Below are positions 15,528 to 23,758 of a stretch of 64,000 nt of DNA, piece by piece. The stretch spans positions 1 through 64,000 of the forward strand of contig DFHF01000042.1 in the NCBI GenBank assembly GCA_002371825.1, written 5' to 3'. Position 1 is the stretch's first letter. Each line of letters starts with the position of its first letter. The notes under the pieces were generated by a model. It made no database searches and was not told the DNA's origin. It worked only from the letters and a program-made list of their open reading frames with translations. Origin of the DNA: Ruminococcus flavefaciens. Its GTDB lineage: Bacteria > Bacillota > Clostridia > Oscillospirales > Ruminococcaceae. The position numbers were made by a program, and so were the translations under genes.

Positions 15528-16403
15528 TTAAAGGTTGTTCTTTTTCAGAAATTCACGGAAGATGCTGACGACCTTGTCGGGGATTCTGGCATACATCATA
15601 TGTCCCTCACTTAGAATATGAAGCTCTGCATTCTTGCAGCTCTCTGCATATTCCTTTGCAGCCTGCTGCCATGTGATAGCTTTTACAGGTGTTTTCATGT
15701 TGCTTACTATCAGGCAGGAAGGACATGACAATGGACCTGTACTGTCAGCTTTTACTGCATTTTCTTCTGCAAGGACAGATTCTTCAAAAACTGCCTCACT
15801 GGCAGCGTTTTTATAGTAGACCTCCGTGTAGGTATTTTTCTCGTCATCAGTGAGTTCGCCTCCATCAAGAAGTCCGGATGCATTTACGGTCTGCTTCTGC
15901 AGTATTTTTGCGAAAAATCCACGTTTCGCAACTTTCTGCATGAGCTTTCTTGTTCGGTTTACCATTGCCTTTTTCTTATCAGCAGGGATCTCTTTTGCCT
16001 GAGCTTTCATCATGTTCGGGAATCCCATATCCAGACTGAGTACAGCCTTTATTTCTTCGGGATAGGTGTTAGCCCACCATATAGCTTCAAATCCGGAATA
16101 GGAATGAGGTGCGAGTATATATGGCGGTAATATGCCCAGATTTCTTAAAGCAGTTCTGCTTTCCTCTACAAGATTTTCCACTGTTCTCGCTGTTTTTGCA
16201 GGGCCGCTCAGGCCATATCCTGCTTTTTCGACAACAGCTATTCTGTATTCATCAGACATTCTTCTGTATATCGGTTTATACTCAAGAGCCGGGCATCCGA
16301 TACCTGAACCTGCCATGAATACAATAGTTAAACTGCCGTTTCCTTCAGAATAGATGTTTATTTTGTTTTCTCCGACTTTTGTAGTTGTTCCGTAAGGAAT
16401 CAT
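15528..16403 (-). CDS. Alpha/beta hydrolase
   Basis: 291 residues from ATG 16403, chosen for AGAGGTGAT 7 nt upstream; an in-frame extension to 16454 lacks a ribosome site and would overlap the upstream gene. Visible features: the oxyanion strand TIVFMAGSGIGCPALEY (about 25-41), nucleophile elbow APHSYSG (the Ser of HSY in the usual GHSMG position), SLDMGFPN and a late His in SEGHMMY. It resembles prolyl-aminopeptidase-like or esterase hydrolases; the substrate is unknown. It lies downstream of the phosphoesterase gene on the same strand. Confidence 0.82.
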   Translation of the reverse strand: MIPYGTTTKVGENKINIYSEGNGSLTIVFMAGSGIGCPALEYKPIYRRMSDEYRIAVVEKAGYGLSGPAKTARTVENLVEESRTALRNLGILPPYILAPHSYSGFEAIWWANTYPEEIKAVLSLDMGFPNMMKAQAKEIPADKKKAMVNRTRKLMQKVAKRGFFAKILQKQTVNASGLLDGGELTDDEKNTYTEVYYKNAASEAVFEESVLAEENAVKADSTGPLSCPSCLIVSNMKTPVKAITWQQAAKEYAESCKNAELHILSEGHMMYARIPDKVVSIFREFLKKNNL

Positions 16404-16450
16404 AATATCACCTCTGTTAGCGTATTTGTTAGTGGATCTGGTGTTATGTA

Positions 16451-17113
16451 TCACTTCAGCGGTGTAACGTTATTGAACACCGCATAGAATTTGATCGGGA
16501 TATGCTTATCGATATGGCATTTGCCGAAATACCATTTTTTATATGTACAGGTCTTGATTATGTCCTCAAAGAAAGCGTGTACCTCCAGTCTCTGAAGGAC
16601 GTCAACATTGAGGCAGTCCTTGAGAGAAGCAGGCGGTTCATGAGTAATAATGTAGTCAACGGTATTGTCATTTATCTCAAGATTGTGAAGTCCCTCACGG
16701 ATCTCATCATGAGAGGGCTGTTCACGTTCCCACCATTCGCTGTCGTGACGGAAATCGTAATCCTGACTGTGTCCGCCTCCGAATGCAAAGATCTTCTTTC
16801 CTTCGATCGTATAGACCTGTCCACGCATGAGATGTACTATGTTTCCCGCAATTACACGGGCTTTTCCGCCGTTCCAGACAGTGACGGGGAATTTTTCCAG
16901 TATATCAAAATTCTCGTGGCATCCGTCAACAAATGCGATAGTGAAGTTCTTAGATGCGAGTTTTTTTATGATGGACTGCTCCTTTTTTGAGCCGTTCCAG
17001 AAAAAGCCGAAATCTCCGCATATGATAAGTGTATCTCCGCTGCGGAGCTTTTTCATTCCGGATTCTTTGAATCTGCTGATATCTCCGTGGGTATCTCCAG
17101 TAACGTAGATCAA
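16451..17113 (-). CDS. Calcineurin-like metallophosphoesterase
   Basis: 220 residues from TTG 17113, preferred because GGAGG lies 8 nt upstream. A longer frame to ATG 17155 would include the promoter -10 box and is unlikely. Motifs: GDTHGD, CGDFGFFW, DGCHENFD, ITHEPPAS and FGKCHIDK, the last two standing where the family usually has GH and GHxH. The GNHE block reads GCHE, so metal ligands are slightly unusual but complete. Likely a phosphodiesterase or phosphatase of unknown substrate. Confidence 0.85.
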   Translation of the reverse strand: MIYVTGDTHGDISRFKESGMKKLRSGDTLIICGDFGFFWNGSKKEQSIIKKLASKNFTIAFVDGCHENFDILEKFPVTVWNGGKARVIAGNIVHLMRGQVYTIEGKKIFAFGGGHSQDYDFRHDSEWWEREQPSHDEIREGLHNLEINDNTVDYIITHEPPASLKDCLNVDVLQRLEVHAFFEDIIKTCTYKKWYFGKCHIDKHIPIKFYAVFNNVTPLK

Positions 17114-17143
17114 TTGTAGTTCCTCCGTAAATTTGATAGATAC

Positions 17144-17172
17144 ATTATAACACATTTTTCTTATGATTGCAA
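17144..17172 (-). promoter_or_regulatory. Sigma-A promoter of the phosphoesterase gene
   Basis: Minus strand: TTGCAA (17172-17167), a 17-nt spacer ending in TGT, and TATAAT (17149-17144). Its position supports the TTG start at 17113. Confidence 0.82.
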
Positions 17173-17370
17173 CAGTATGAAGAGCTGAGGGGATTGTTAT
17201 TGATGTACCAGCTATCTCCTGAAGTTATCTGCTTGTCTTTTTGCGGCGATACTGCGTTAGAAAAACTTGTCTCACAGAAAAATCCTGCGCATCTATTCTT
17301 CAGTATTTGATTGACACATCGATATATTGGGGGCTCTGAAAAAAATCCAGAAAAAAATTTTGAAAAGGGC
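17173..17370. other. Intergenic stretch between divergent genes
   Basis: Between the phosphoesterase and dacF-like promoters I see only a 35-codon frame (17203-17310, plus) with a GAGGGG about 10 nt upstream and no recognisable product. No RNA gene or repeat is apparent. Confidence 0.4.
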
Positions 17371-17399
17371 TTTAAAAACCTGAAAAAATGTGATATAAT
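17371..17399 (+). promoter_or_regulatory. Promoter of the dacF-like gene
   Basis: TATAAT at 17394-17399 with extended TGA. The -35 at the 17-nt distance is weak (TTTAAA, 17371-17376). Confidence 0.65.
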
Positions 17400-17447
17400 A
17401 AGAAATGCATGAATCTGCGGAGTTCCGTATTTTGAAAAGGAGAGCTT

Positions 17448-18872
17448 ATGAAAAGATTTATCTCAATGTTAGCAGCAGTTATTCTTGTGCTGCCGTTTGT
17501 ATATATACCTAAAGCAGAAGCGGTGAATTTCCCGCTTACTTCAAATATAAACAGCGAGTCTGCAATACTCGTCAATCTTGATGCAGACATAGTGCTTCAC
17601 GAAAAGAATCCCGATACCAAGCAGATGCCGGGACCGCTGGTAAATATTATGACTGCAGTCATCGTACTTGAGGAGTGCAGTGATCTCGATGAAGAGCTTA
17701 CCCTTGATCCTGAGGTATACAGACCGGTCTATGAAGATCTTAATGCAAGGGATTTCAGCGATGATCTTCCGGACTGCGATATCTGCGATGAGGATGTTCT
17801 TACCATAAATGATCTGCTCTATTGTATGATGCTTACATCATCTGTTGAGGCTTCACAGACTCTTGCCTATCATGTGGGCGGGGACAGCGTAAGCGCTTTC
17901 GTAGAGAAGATGAACAGCAAGGCTGCTGAGCTCGGAATGACAGGTACTCATTTCACCAACCCTACAGGTATGTATGACGAGGATCAGTACACCACTGCAC
18001 GGGATATGGCCACACTTACAAGATATGCGCTGAAAGTGCCGCTCTTTGAGACTATATCCACTACCTACAGCTATACACCTGTAGTTCCGAATACTGAACG
18101 TCATAAGCATATTGATGAATGGGTGTGGAAGCACAGCAATGTTATGATGGACCCGGACAGCACTCAGTATTATATGGGCGCTAAGGGTATAAAGACTGCT
18201 AATCTTGTGGCAGCAGGCAGAAATATCGTGGCTCTTGCCAGCAAGGACGGAAACAATTACCTTGCAGTTCTTCTGAAAGCTCCTTTCAATGACTCAGAAG
18301 GCAATACGACCTTTTACCACATTGAGGATGCTGCTGCAATTTTTGACTGGGGATTCAATCACTTCTCTTATCAGGTCATACTGGCTGATACTGCTGAGGT
18401 AGGAGAGCTTCCTGTTTCTCTTGCTGAGGGAAATGATTATGTACTTGCCCGTCCTAAAGAGGAATTCTCACTTCTCTGGTATGATGATATCGATATCTCG
18501 CTTATAAAGAAGGACAAGATAACCTGGTATGACAGCTCACTTCGTGCTCCGGTAAAGAAGGGAGATGTTCTCGGAGAGGTCACTCTGGAGTACTCCGGCG
18601 AAGAGCTGGGCACTGTTGAGCTTGTAGCGGTATCTGATGTTAACCGTTCAAAGTCCAAGTACAATCTGGAAGCTGCAAAGCGCTTCCCGAAGTCGCAGTG
18701 GTTCAAGAATGCTCTCAAGATCGCAATAATCCTCTGTGTGATCTATATACTGATCTGTGTTTATTCATGGGTACTGTTCAGAAGCAAGGCAAAGCCGCTG
18801 AAGCCGATATATGCAGTTCCGAAAATGGATAAGAAGAAAAAGAAAAAGCCCTCACAGAAGAAGGATAAATAA
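17448..18872 (+). CDS. DacF-like D-alanyl-D-alanine carboxypeptidase homologue with lost catalytic motifs
   Basis: 474 residues. Signal peptide about 1-25 (cleavage after AEA), peptidase S11 domain about 28-310, C-terminal beta domain, then a membrane helix (about 426-448) and a Lys-rich tail. S11 enzymes trim the terminal D-Ala of peptidoglycan stem peptides. Here SxxK is replaced by PLVN (63-66), so the nucleophilic Ser and general-base Lys are gone. SxN is SSV (131-133) and KTG is KTA (249-251). The scaffold between motifs (KAAELGMTGTHFTNPTGM, ARDMATLTRYAL) is well conserved. The reading frame is intact, so this looks like a pseudoenzyme kept by selection, perhaps a scaffold or peptidoglycan binder. 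ATG with AAAGGAGAG upstream. Confidence 0.88.
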   Translation: MKRFISMLAAVILVLPFVYIPKAEAVNFPLTSNINSESAILVNLDADIVLHEKNPDTKQMPGPLVNIMTAVIVLEECSDLDEELTLDPEVYRPVYEDLNARDFSDDLPDCDICDEDVLTINDLLYCMMLTSSVEASQTLAYHVGGDSVSAFVEKMNSKAAELGMTGTHFTNPTGMYDEDQYTTARDMATLTRYALKVPLFETISTTYSYTPVVPNTERHKHIDEWVWKHSNVMMDPDSTQYYMGAKGIKTANLVAAGRNIVALASKDGNNYLAVLLKAPFNDSEGNTTFYHIEDAAAIFDWGFNHFSYQVILADTAEVGELPVSLAEGNDYVLARPKEEFSLLWYDDIDISLIKKDKITWYDSSLRAPVKKGDVLGEVTLEYSGEELGTVELVAVSDVNRSKSKYNLEAAKRFPKSQWFKNALKIAIILCVIYILICVYSWVLFRSKAKPLKPIYAVPKMDKKKKKKPSQKKDK

Positions 18873-18878
18873 AAGAAT

Positions 18879-18915
18879 AAAGCCATAAAGGAAATGCTCC
18901 TTTATGGCTTTTCTT
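18879..18915. terminator. Bidirectional terminator
   Basis: A 14-bp perfect stem (18879-18892 with 18898-18911), a 5-nt loop, flanked by A-rich and T-rich sequence. It separates the convergent dacF-like and amidase genes. Confidence 0.92.
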
Positions 18916-18932
18916 ATTAAGCTGTTGTGCTC

Positions 18933-19670
18933 TCAATAAACTATATACTCACTTTTGGCATAGCCTGTGATGCCCTGATAATTAATTACATACCAGCCGT
19001 CAGTGCTGCCGTTTATCATAACAGATGCTCCGTTGGGCATTGAACCTATGATCTTTCCGGATGTGGAGGGATAGCTCCGGATATTCAGTCCGCTGCCGTC
19101 AGTCACAACTGTTCCTGTGATGACAGGTCCTGCCGGAACAAAAGGTATCCCGAAATAGTCGCAAAGAGACCTGACAAGTACAGTTGCTATCCTGTCAAGA
19201 TTATTCTTGAGCCATGCCTCGTCAGCATAGTTATCATGGTATCCAAGCTCGCAGAGTACTGCAACAGCCTTCGTGCGGAGTACTTCTCCCAGTTCGTAGG
19301 TGGGAAGTGCACGGACCTTATCCGGCAAAGCATATATCATCTTAAGATTATTGGCTATGATATTTGCCAGCTTTTCGCTGAGCTCGCTCTTTGGAGCAAA
19401 ATATATATCTATCCCACGAAGCCTTCCGGAAAACTGTTCCGGTGCGGCATTTGAGTGGAGTGCAAGATGTACATCGTAGCTTCCGGAGTTTGAATCACTG
19501 ATAGCTCCGCCTACATTCCTTTCAGGGTCATTGCGGACGTATTCTATGCCGCTTGCCCGCAGGTAAGGCTCCATTCTGTCAGCAAGGAGGTTCATGTACA
19601 TTTCCTCGTTGCCGCTGGTAGCATATTGGTTCCACTCCTGAGTTGATGGACTTAAAAAGACCTTTGGCAT
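18933..19670 (-). CDS. N-acetylmuramoyl-L-alanine amidase with C-terminal SH3 domain
   Basis: 245 residues from ATG 19670, which has AAAGGAA 7 nt upstream; a longer frame reaching 19784 starts at TTG without a ribosome site. Amidase_3 domain about 3-175: FLSPSTQEW at the start, HLALHSNA (zinc His) and CELGYHDN (catalytic Glu). A bacterial SH3 domain follows at about 185-245 (GLNIRSYPSTSGKIIGSMPNG, TGYAKSEYIVY). It cleaves the bond between MurNAc and L-Ala. No signal peptide is visible from the chosen start, which resembles phage endolysins or cytoplasmically stored autolysins. No phage genes are nearby. Confidence 0.88.
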   Translation of the reverse strand: MPKVFLSPSTQEWNQYATSGNEEMYMNLLADRMEPYLRASGIEYVRNDPERNVGGAISDSNSGSYDVHLALHSNAAPEQFSGRLRGIDIYFAPKSELSEKLANIIANNLKMIYALPDKVRALPTYELGEVLRTKAVAVLCELGYHDNYADEAWLKNNLDRIATVLVRSLCDYFGIPFVPAGPVITGTVVTDGSGLNIRSYPSTSGKIIGSMPNGASVMINGSTDGWYVINYQGITGYAKSEYIVY

Positions 19671-19846
19671 ACTAACATTCCTTTCAATGGACTGAGAGCT
19701 GCTGCTCTCAGGATATTGTATGCAAATGAGCGGAGAAATGTCACAGAAATATAAGCAGATACTGCATCTGAGCCGGAAAATCAAGTCCGGGAGGCATTTC
19801 CCGGCAAGGAAAGTCCGGCTTATAATAAGCGAATTTTTAAAAGCTA

Positions 19847-19875
19847 TTGACTTTTACCATTTAAAGCGTTATAAT
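19847..19875 (+). promoter_or_regulatory. Sigma-A promoter of tyrA
   Basis: TTGACT (19847-19852), a 17-nt spacer, and TATAAT (19870-19875). This is the one clear promoter here without the TGn extension. Confidence 0.85.
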
Positions 19876-19882
19876 ATAGTGT

Positions 19883-19964
19883 GCCCTGAATGATCGCCAT
19901 AAGGCGGTTATTGCCCTGAACTCTATTCGGGGAGCGGAGATCCCTTATATAACAGGGATTTTTG
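19883..19964 (+). promoter_or_regulatory. Structured leader with terminator hairpin upstream of tyrA
   Basis: The tyrA transcript begins with two copies of GCCCTGAA (19883-19890 and 19913-19920), a hairpin ATCGCC/GGCGGT between them, the sequence TTCGGGG (19926-19932), which can pair with either copy, and a terminator hairpin ATCCCT/AGGGAT with five Ts (19940-19963). Two mutually exclusive pairings followed by a terminator is the layout of an attenuator or riboswitch. I do not see T-box sequences (no GGTGG-ACCGCG). The ligand is unknown. Confidence 0.55.
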
Positions 19965-20038
19965 CGTTTATGTCAAGCTCGTTTTTAGCTGCTGAGCAGA
20001 CATTAATACAGACAACAGATATAACGGAGGAATGTTCA

Positions 20039-20890
20039 ATGAAAATACTCGTTGTGGGACTTGGCCTTATCGGCGGATCAATGTGTAAGGCTATGAAGAA
20101 ATATACATATCATACTGTTACCGGCTGTGACCGCAATCACGATATCGAAATGGCTGCAATGCGTGATGTGGCTATAGATGAGATATACGGCGGAAGTCCG
20201 GAGGGGTATGATCTTATAATAATAGCTCTTTTCCCGGAGGCTGCGGAGAGATTTCTCCGTGAGAATGCAGGAAAAATATCAAAGGGAACTCTCATAACCG
20301 ATGTCTGTGGTATCAAGGGTGAGTTCTCATACCGCATGAAGAAAATGGCAGAGGATAACGGCCTGAGGTATCTTGGCATACATCCTATGGCAGGAAAGGA
20401 GTTCGGAGGCTATTATAACAGCACTGCTGAGCTTTTCAGAAATGCCAATTTCATAGTCGCTTCCTTCGAGGACAGCTCCGCTGAGGATGCAGAGCTTCTG
20501 AAATCACTGGCCAAGGAGATAGGTGCCGGAAAGATAGTTGAGACTACTCCTGAAAATCACGACAAGATGATAGCATATACCTCACAGCTTGCACATATCG
20601 TGTCAAGTGCCTATGTCAAAAGCCCTGAGCTGGGTCTGGAGTGCGGATTCAGCGGCGGAAGCTTCCAGGATATGACCAGGATCGCTACTATGAATGAAAA
20701 TATGTGGACAGACCTTTTCATGCAGAATCGTCAGCACCTGCAGTATGAGCTTGACCTGCTGATTGAGAATCTGGGCAGGTACAGCGAAGCCCTCCGCAAC
20801 GGTGACGCAGAGACCATGCGTTCACTTATCGCCGAGGGCAGAGAGCTCAAGGAGGATAACCTCCGTCACAGAGTTGGTCAGCCTAACTGA
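20039..20890 (+). CDS. tyrA: Prephenate dehydrogenase
   Basis: 283 residues from ATG 20039 (CGGAGG 8 nt upstream; earlier in-frame codons lie in the leader). It oxidatively decarboxylates prephenate to 4-hydroxyphenylpyruvate for tyrosine synthesis, with NAD+. The Rossmann motif VGLGLIGGSMCKAM is at residues 5-18. GIHPMAGKEFGG, HIVSSAY and GGSFQDMTRIA are typical of the family. There is no ACT domain, so feedback control by tyrosine through the protein is less likely and leader regulation becomes more plausible. The 3' end overlaps the convergent pseudouridine synthase gene by 8 nt. Confidence 0.93.
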   Translation: MKILVVGLGLIGGSMCKAMKKYTYHTVTGCDRNHDIEMAAMRDVAIDEIYGGSPEGYDLIIIALFPEAAERFLRENAGKISKGTLITDVCGIKGEFSYRMKKMAEDNGLRYLGIHPMAGKEFGGYYNSTAELFRNANFIVASFEDSSAEDAELLKSLAKEIGAGKIVETTPENHDKMIAYTSQLAHIVSSAYVKSPELGLECGFSGGSFQDMTRIATMNENMWTDLFMQNRQHLQYELDLLIENLGRYSEALRNGDAETMRSLIAEGRELKEDNLRHRVGQPN

Positions 20891-21839
20891 CAGGGAAGAA
20901 TTTCTTTTCAAAGTCAGGAGTTCCGGAGCATATCTCAGTATCGTTAAGGTAGCTCAGCGGAGAATCCTCAGGCAGGGAAAATCTGACGGCATATGCACAG
21001 AGCGCCTGATGAAAAACTCCATAGCGCTTGTTAACGGCGGTATCACCGTATTTTCCGTCGCCAAGAAGCGGAGAGCCAATATGAGCAAGATGTGCTCTTA
21101 TCTGATGTGTACGTCCGGTATAAAGGGTCACTTCCACAAGGGAGAGGCCCTTTTTCTGTTCCAGTACCCTATAGCCGGTGCGTATCTCACGGAAATCCTC
21201 CTGAGGTGTGTCTGAGATACGGACTGTGTTGCGGGAGCTGTCTTTTTTATGGTAGGCGGTGAGTATATCCTCAGATTTCGGAAGGGGAGATATACATATA
21301 CAATGATATATCTTGTGCATATTCCCCTCACGAATGGCAGTGTTTACCTCACGGAGCGCAGAGGCATTTTTTGCAGCTGTTACAAGTCCGGCTGTGTTCC
21401 TGTCAAGACGGCTGCACACTGCTGGTGAAAAAGAGCTCTCATCAGCGGGGGAGAAATCTCCCTTATCATAGAGATAGCGCTTTATCCTGTCAATAAGGGT
21501 ATCATTGCCCTGACCGTAGGATGGGTGAGTTTCGACCCCTACAGGTTTGTTGACAACAAGGATATTTTCATCTTCGTAAACGATATCAAGCTCTGCCGGA
21601 GCATTAAGAAAATCAAGGGACTGTTCCCTGACAGCTGAGAGCTCGTCCTTGACATATACTCTTACAACGTCTCCTTCGCAGAGACGGTCAGAAAGCTCGC
21701 AGCGTTTTCCGTTGAGTTTGATGTCTTTTTTTCTTATTAGTTTGTACATCATGCTCTTTGGCATATCGGGCATGGCCTTCAGAATGAATTTATCGATTCG
21801 CTGACCGGAATCATTGTTATTTATAACAAATTCTTTCAA
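20883..21839 (-). CDS. RluA-family 23S rRNA/tRNA pseudouridine synthase
   Basis: 318 residues starting at TTG 21839 with AGGTGA 7 nt upstream. An N-terminal S4 RNA-binding domain (about 12-70; GQRIDKFI, KDIKLNGKR) precedes the catalytic domain with VVNKPVGVETHP and the active-site CSRLDRNTAGLV (catalytic Asp), then TGRTHQIRAHLAHIG. It isomerises uridine in structured RNA. It belongs to the RluC/RluD-like clade; the exact target cannot be assigned. Confidence 0.9.
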   Translation of the reverse strand: MKEFVINNNDSGQRIDKFILKAMPDMPKSMMYKLIRKKDIKLNGKRCELSDRLCEGDVVRVYVKDELSAVREQSLDFLNAPAELDIVYEDENILVVNKPVGVETHPSYGQGNDTLIDRIKRYLYDKGDFSPADESSFSPAVCSRLDRNTAGLVTAAKNASALREVNTAIREGNMHKIYHCICISPLPKSEDILTAYHKKDSSRNTVRISDTPQEDFREIRTGYRVLEQKKGLSLVEVTLYTGRTHQIRAHLAHIGSPLLGDGKYGDTAVNKRYGVFHQALCAYAVRFSLPEDSPLSYLNDTEICSGTPDFEKKFFPVS

Positions 21840-21952
21840 TTTTTATTCACCTATTTCTACAAAAAGATATATATAATAGCCAAAAAATGGGTAATGATTT
21901 TTACGCTGTTCACAAAAAATACAATTTCTTACAACTTTTTAGTGCTTTCCTC

Positions 21953-21981
21953 TTGAAATTTGTCTAAGATTATGGTATAAT
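21953..21981 (+). promoter_or_regulatory. Sigma-A promoter of the GH25 gene
   Basis: TTGAAA (21953-21958), a 17-nt spacer ending in TGG, and TATAAT (21976-21981). The leader contains a perfect 8-bp hairpin (22012-22019 with 22025-22032) without a U-run. Confidence 0.85.
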
Positions 21982-22082
21982 ATCATTACAAAAGGGTTAC
22001 ATAAAGGTTAAAAAGAAAGAATGGCTTTCTTTAAGGATGGATAATTACGGATAAAATGGATATTAAAAGGAGATCGTTATTT

Positions 22083-23693
22083 ATGAATCATTCAACAAGG
22101 CTGCTTTCAGCAGTACTTTCCTGCTTGATAGCAGCAGCGGTATTCCCCGTGACGACAATTTCGACAGCTTTTGCCGGAAATTTCTCAGAGGATAGTCTCT
22201 CCGACTTATATGATAACACAAATTCCACAGAAAGTAAAGCATCAGTCTCTACTGAAAATGCTGTTTCTGTAAATGAAAATGAGAACGCTTCTGAAGAGCC
22301 CTTCAATGTGTTCGATATTTATAATGCTCATCAGGATTACATCTCTGCTGCTGAGACTGTGGAGCCTCCTCCGATATATCTCAATGCAGAGGGTATAGAT
22401 GTTTCCTATGCTCAGGGCAAGATCGACTGGAAGGCTGTAAAGGAGAGCGGCGTCGATTTCGCTATAATCAGAGCCGGATACGGCAATGCCAATGCTTATC
22501 CGAATCAGGTCGATACCTGGTTTAAGTATAACATGGAAGAGTCACAGAAGGTCGGCATGAATGTGGGCGTCTACTGGTACAGCTACGCTAAAACTGTTGA
22601 GGGCGCTTACAATGAGGCTGAGTCCTGCTACAACCTTATAAAGGACTATAAGCTTCAGTATCCTGTCTACTTCGATATCGAGGATAAGTCTCAGATGAGC
22701 CTTTCAACTGCTCAGATTTCTGCAATGGTCGAGGCTTTCTGTTCAAGACTTCAGTCAAAGGGAGTCTATGTTGGAATTTACAGCTTTGCTAATCTGCTTA
22801 CTACAAAGATATTCGATTCAGTTCGTGAGAAGTACGATGTCTGGGTAGCTCATGTCGGAAATATCAAGGCTCCTGCATACACCGGAAAATACGGTATGTG
22901 GCAGTATTCATGGACCGGCAAGGTCAAGGGAATATCCTATGATGTGGATCTGGATCACTGCTATATCAACTACCCGTACATAATCTCTCCCGAGACATAT
23001 GTTTCACCGTCATCTCCTCCTCCGGCCTCAATGCCTGTAGTTCAGGTCACTACACCTAAGCCTGCTAATACAGGTGTTGCTCGTGGTATAGATGTATCTG
23101 AGTGGCAGGGCGAGATAGACTGGGCAAAGGTCAAGGCCTCCGGTGTTAATTTTGCTATAATCCGTGCAGGTTATGGTATGTACGAAAATCAGAAGGACAA
23201 GTTCTTCGAGAAGAATCTGGCAGGCGCTAAGGCTGCCGGAATTGACTGCGGAGTATACTGGTACAGCTATGCTACCAATGTTTCAGAAGCACAGAAGGAA
23301 GCAGAGCTTTTCTACAATACCATTAAGGATAAGAAGTTTGAGTACCCGGCATATATAGAGATGGGATGTCCCGGTATCGCCGGCATGAATGCTGAGCAGA
23401 TAAGCCGTATTGCCGATACATTCTGCTCATATATCGAGAGCAAGGGATTTTACATCGGTATAAGAAGCTATGCAAGCTTCCTCAGCACAATGCTTCAGCC
23501 TTATATTTTCGAGAAGTATGATGTCTGTGTTGCTAATCATGATGTAGATAAGCCTCAGTACTCAGGTTCATACAACCTCTGGCAGTATACAGGCAGCGGA
23601 CAGGTGGATGGTATCTCAACACTTGTAAATATGGATTATGCATATTGCAATTTTCCTTCAATTATGAAGAATGCACATCTTAACGGATTCTGA
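22083..23693 (+). CDS. Secreted protein with tandem GH25 lysozyme domains
   Basis: 536 residues from ATG 22083 (AAAAGGAGA 9 nt upstream). Signal peptide about 1-31, a Ser/Asn-rich stretch, GH25 domain 1 (about 103-300), a Pro/Thr linker and GH25 domain 2 (about 334-530). GH25 muramidases cleave MurNAc-GlcNAc bonds using the Asp of GIDVS and the DxE pair. Domain 1 has GIDVSYAQG and YFDIEDK intact. Domain 2 keeps GIDVSEWQG, but the DxE position reads EMG (about 426-428) and a later Asp block reads VNMD, so it is probably inactive and may bind peptidoglycan. No cell-wall anchor is visible. Confidence 0.9.
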   Translation: MNHSTRLLSAVLSCLIAAAVFPVTTISTAFAGNFSEDSLSDLYDNTNSTESKASVSTENAVSVNENENASEEPFNVFDIYNAHQDYISAAETVEPPPIYLNAEGIDVSYAQGKIDWKAVKESGVDFAIIRAGYGNANAYPNQVDTWFKYNMEESQKVGMNVGVYWYSYAKTVEGAYNEAESCYNLIKDYKLQYPVYFDIEDKSQMSLSTAQISAMVEAFCSRLQSKGVYVGIYSFANLLTTKIFDSVREKYDVWVAHVGNIKAPAYTGKYGMWQYSWTGKVKGISYDVDLDHCYINYPYIISPETYVSPSSPPPASMPVVQVTTPKPANTGVARGIDVSEWQGEIDWAKVKASGVNFAIIRAGYGMYENQKDKFFEKNLAGAKAAGIDCGVYWYSYATNVSEAQKEAELFYNTIKDKKFEYPAYIEMGCPGIAGMNAEQISRIADTFCSYIESKGFYIGIRSYASFLSTMLQPYIFEKYDVCVANHDVDKPQYSGSYNLWQYTGSGQVDGISTLVNMDYAYCNFPSIMKNAHLNGF

Positions 23694-23704
23694 TAAAGCT
23701 TAAA

Positions 23705-23738
23705 ATGCATACCGGTCTATGATCGGTATGCATATTTT
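23705..23738 (+). terminator. Terminator of the GH25 gene
   Basis: A 10-bp perfect stem (23705-23714 with 23724-23733), a 9-nt loop, then ATTTTAT. Confidence 0.8.
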
Positions 23739-23758
23739 ATGCGGAAAAGGCGGTCACT

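Noticed and set aside
17203..17310. A 35-codon frame with a GAGGGG upstream
   Set aside because: No promoter at a suitable distance, no terminator, and the peptide shows no family resemblance; evidence is much weaker than for the 18-codon gene at 14770.
18933..19670. Prophage endolysin
   Set aside because: The amidase resembles some endolysins, but no holin, tail or integrase genes lie nearby, and neighbours are chromosomal wall and housekeeping genes.
19876..20038. T-box riboswitch in the tyrA leader
   Set aside because: The conserved T-box sequence that pairs with the tRNA end is absent and the leader is too short for a Stem I.
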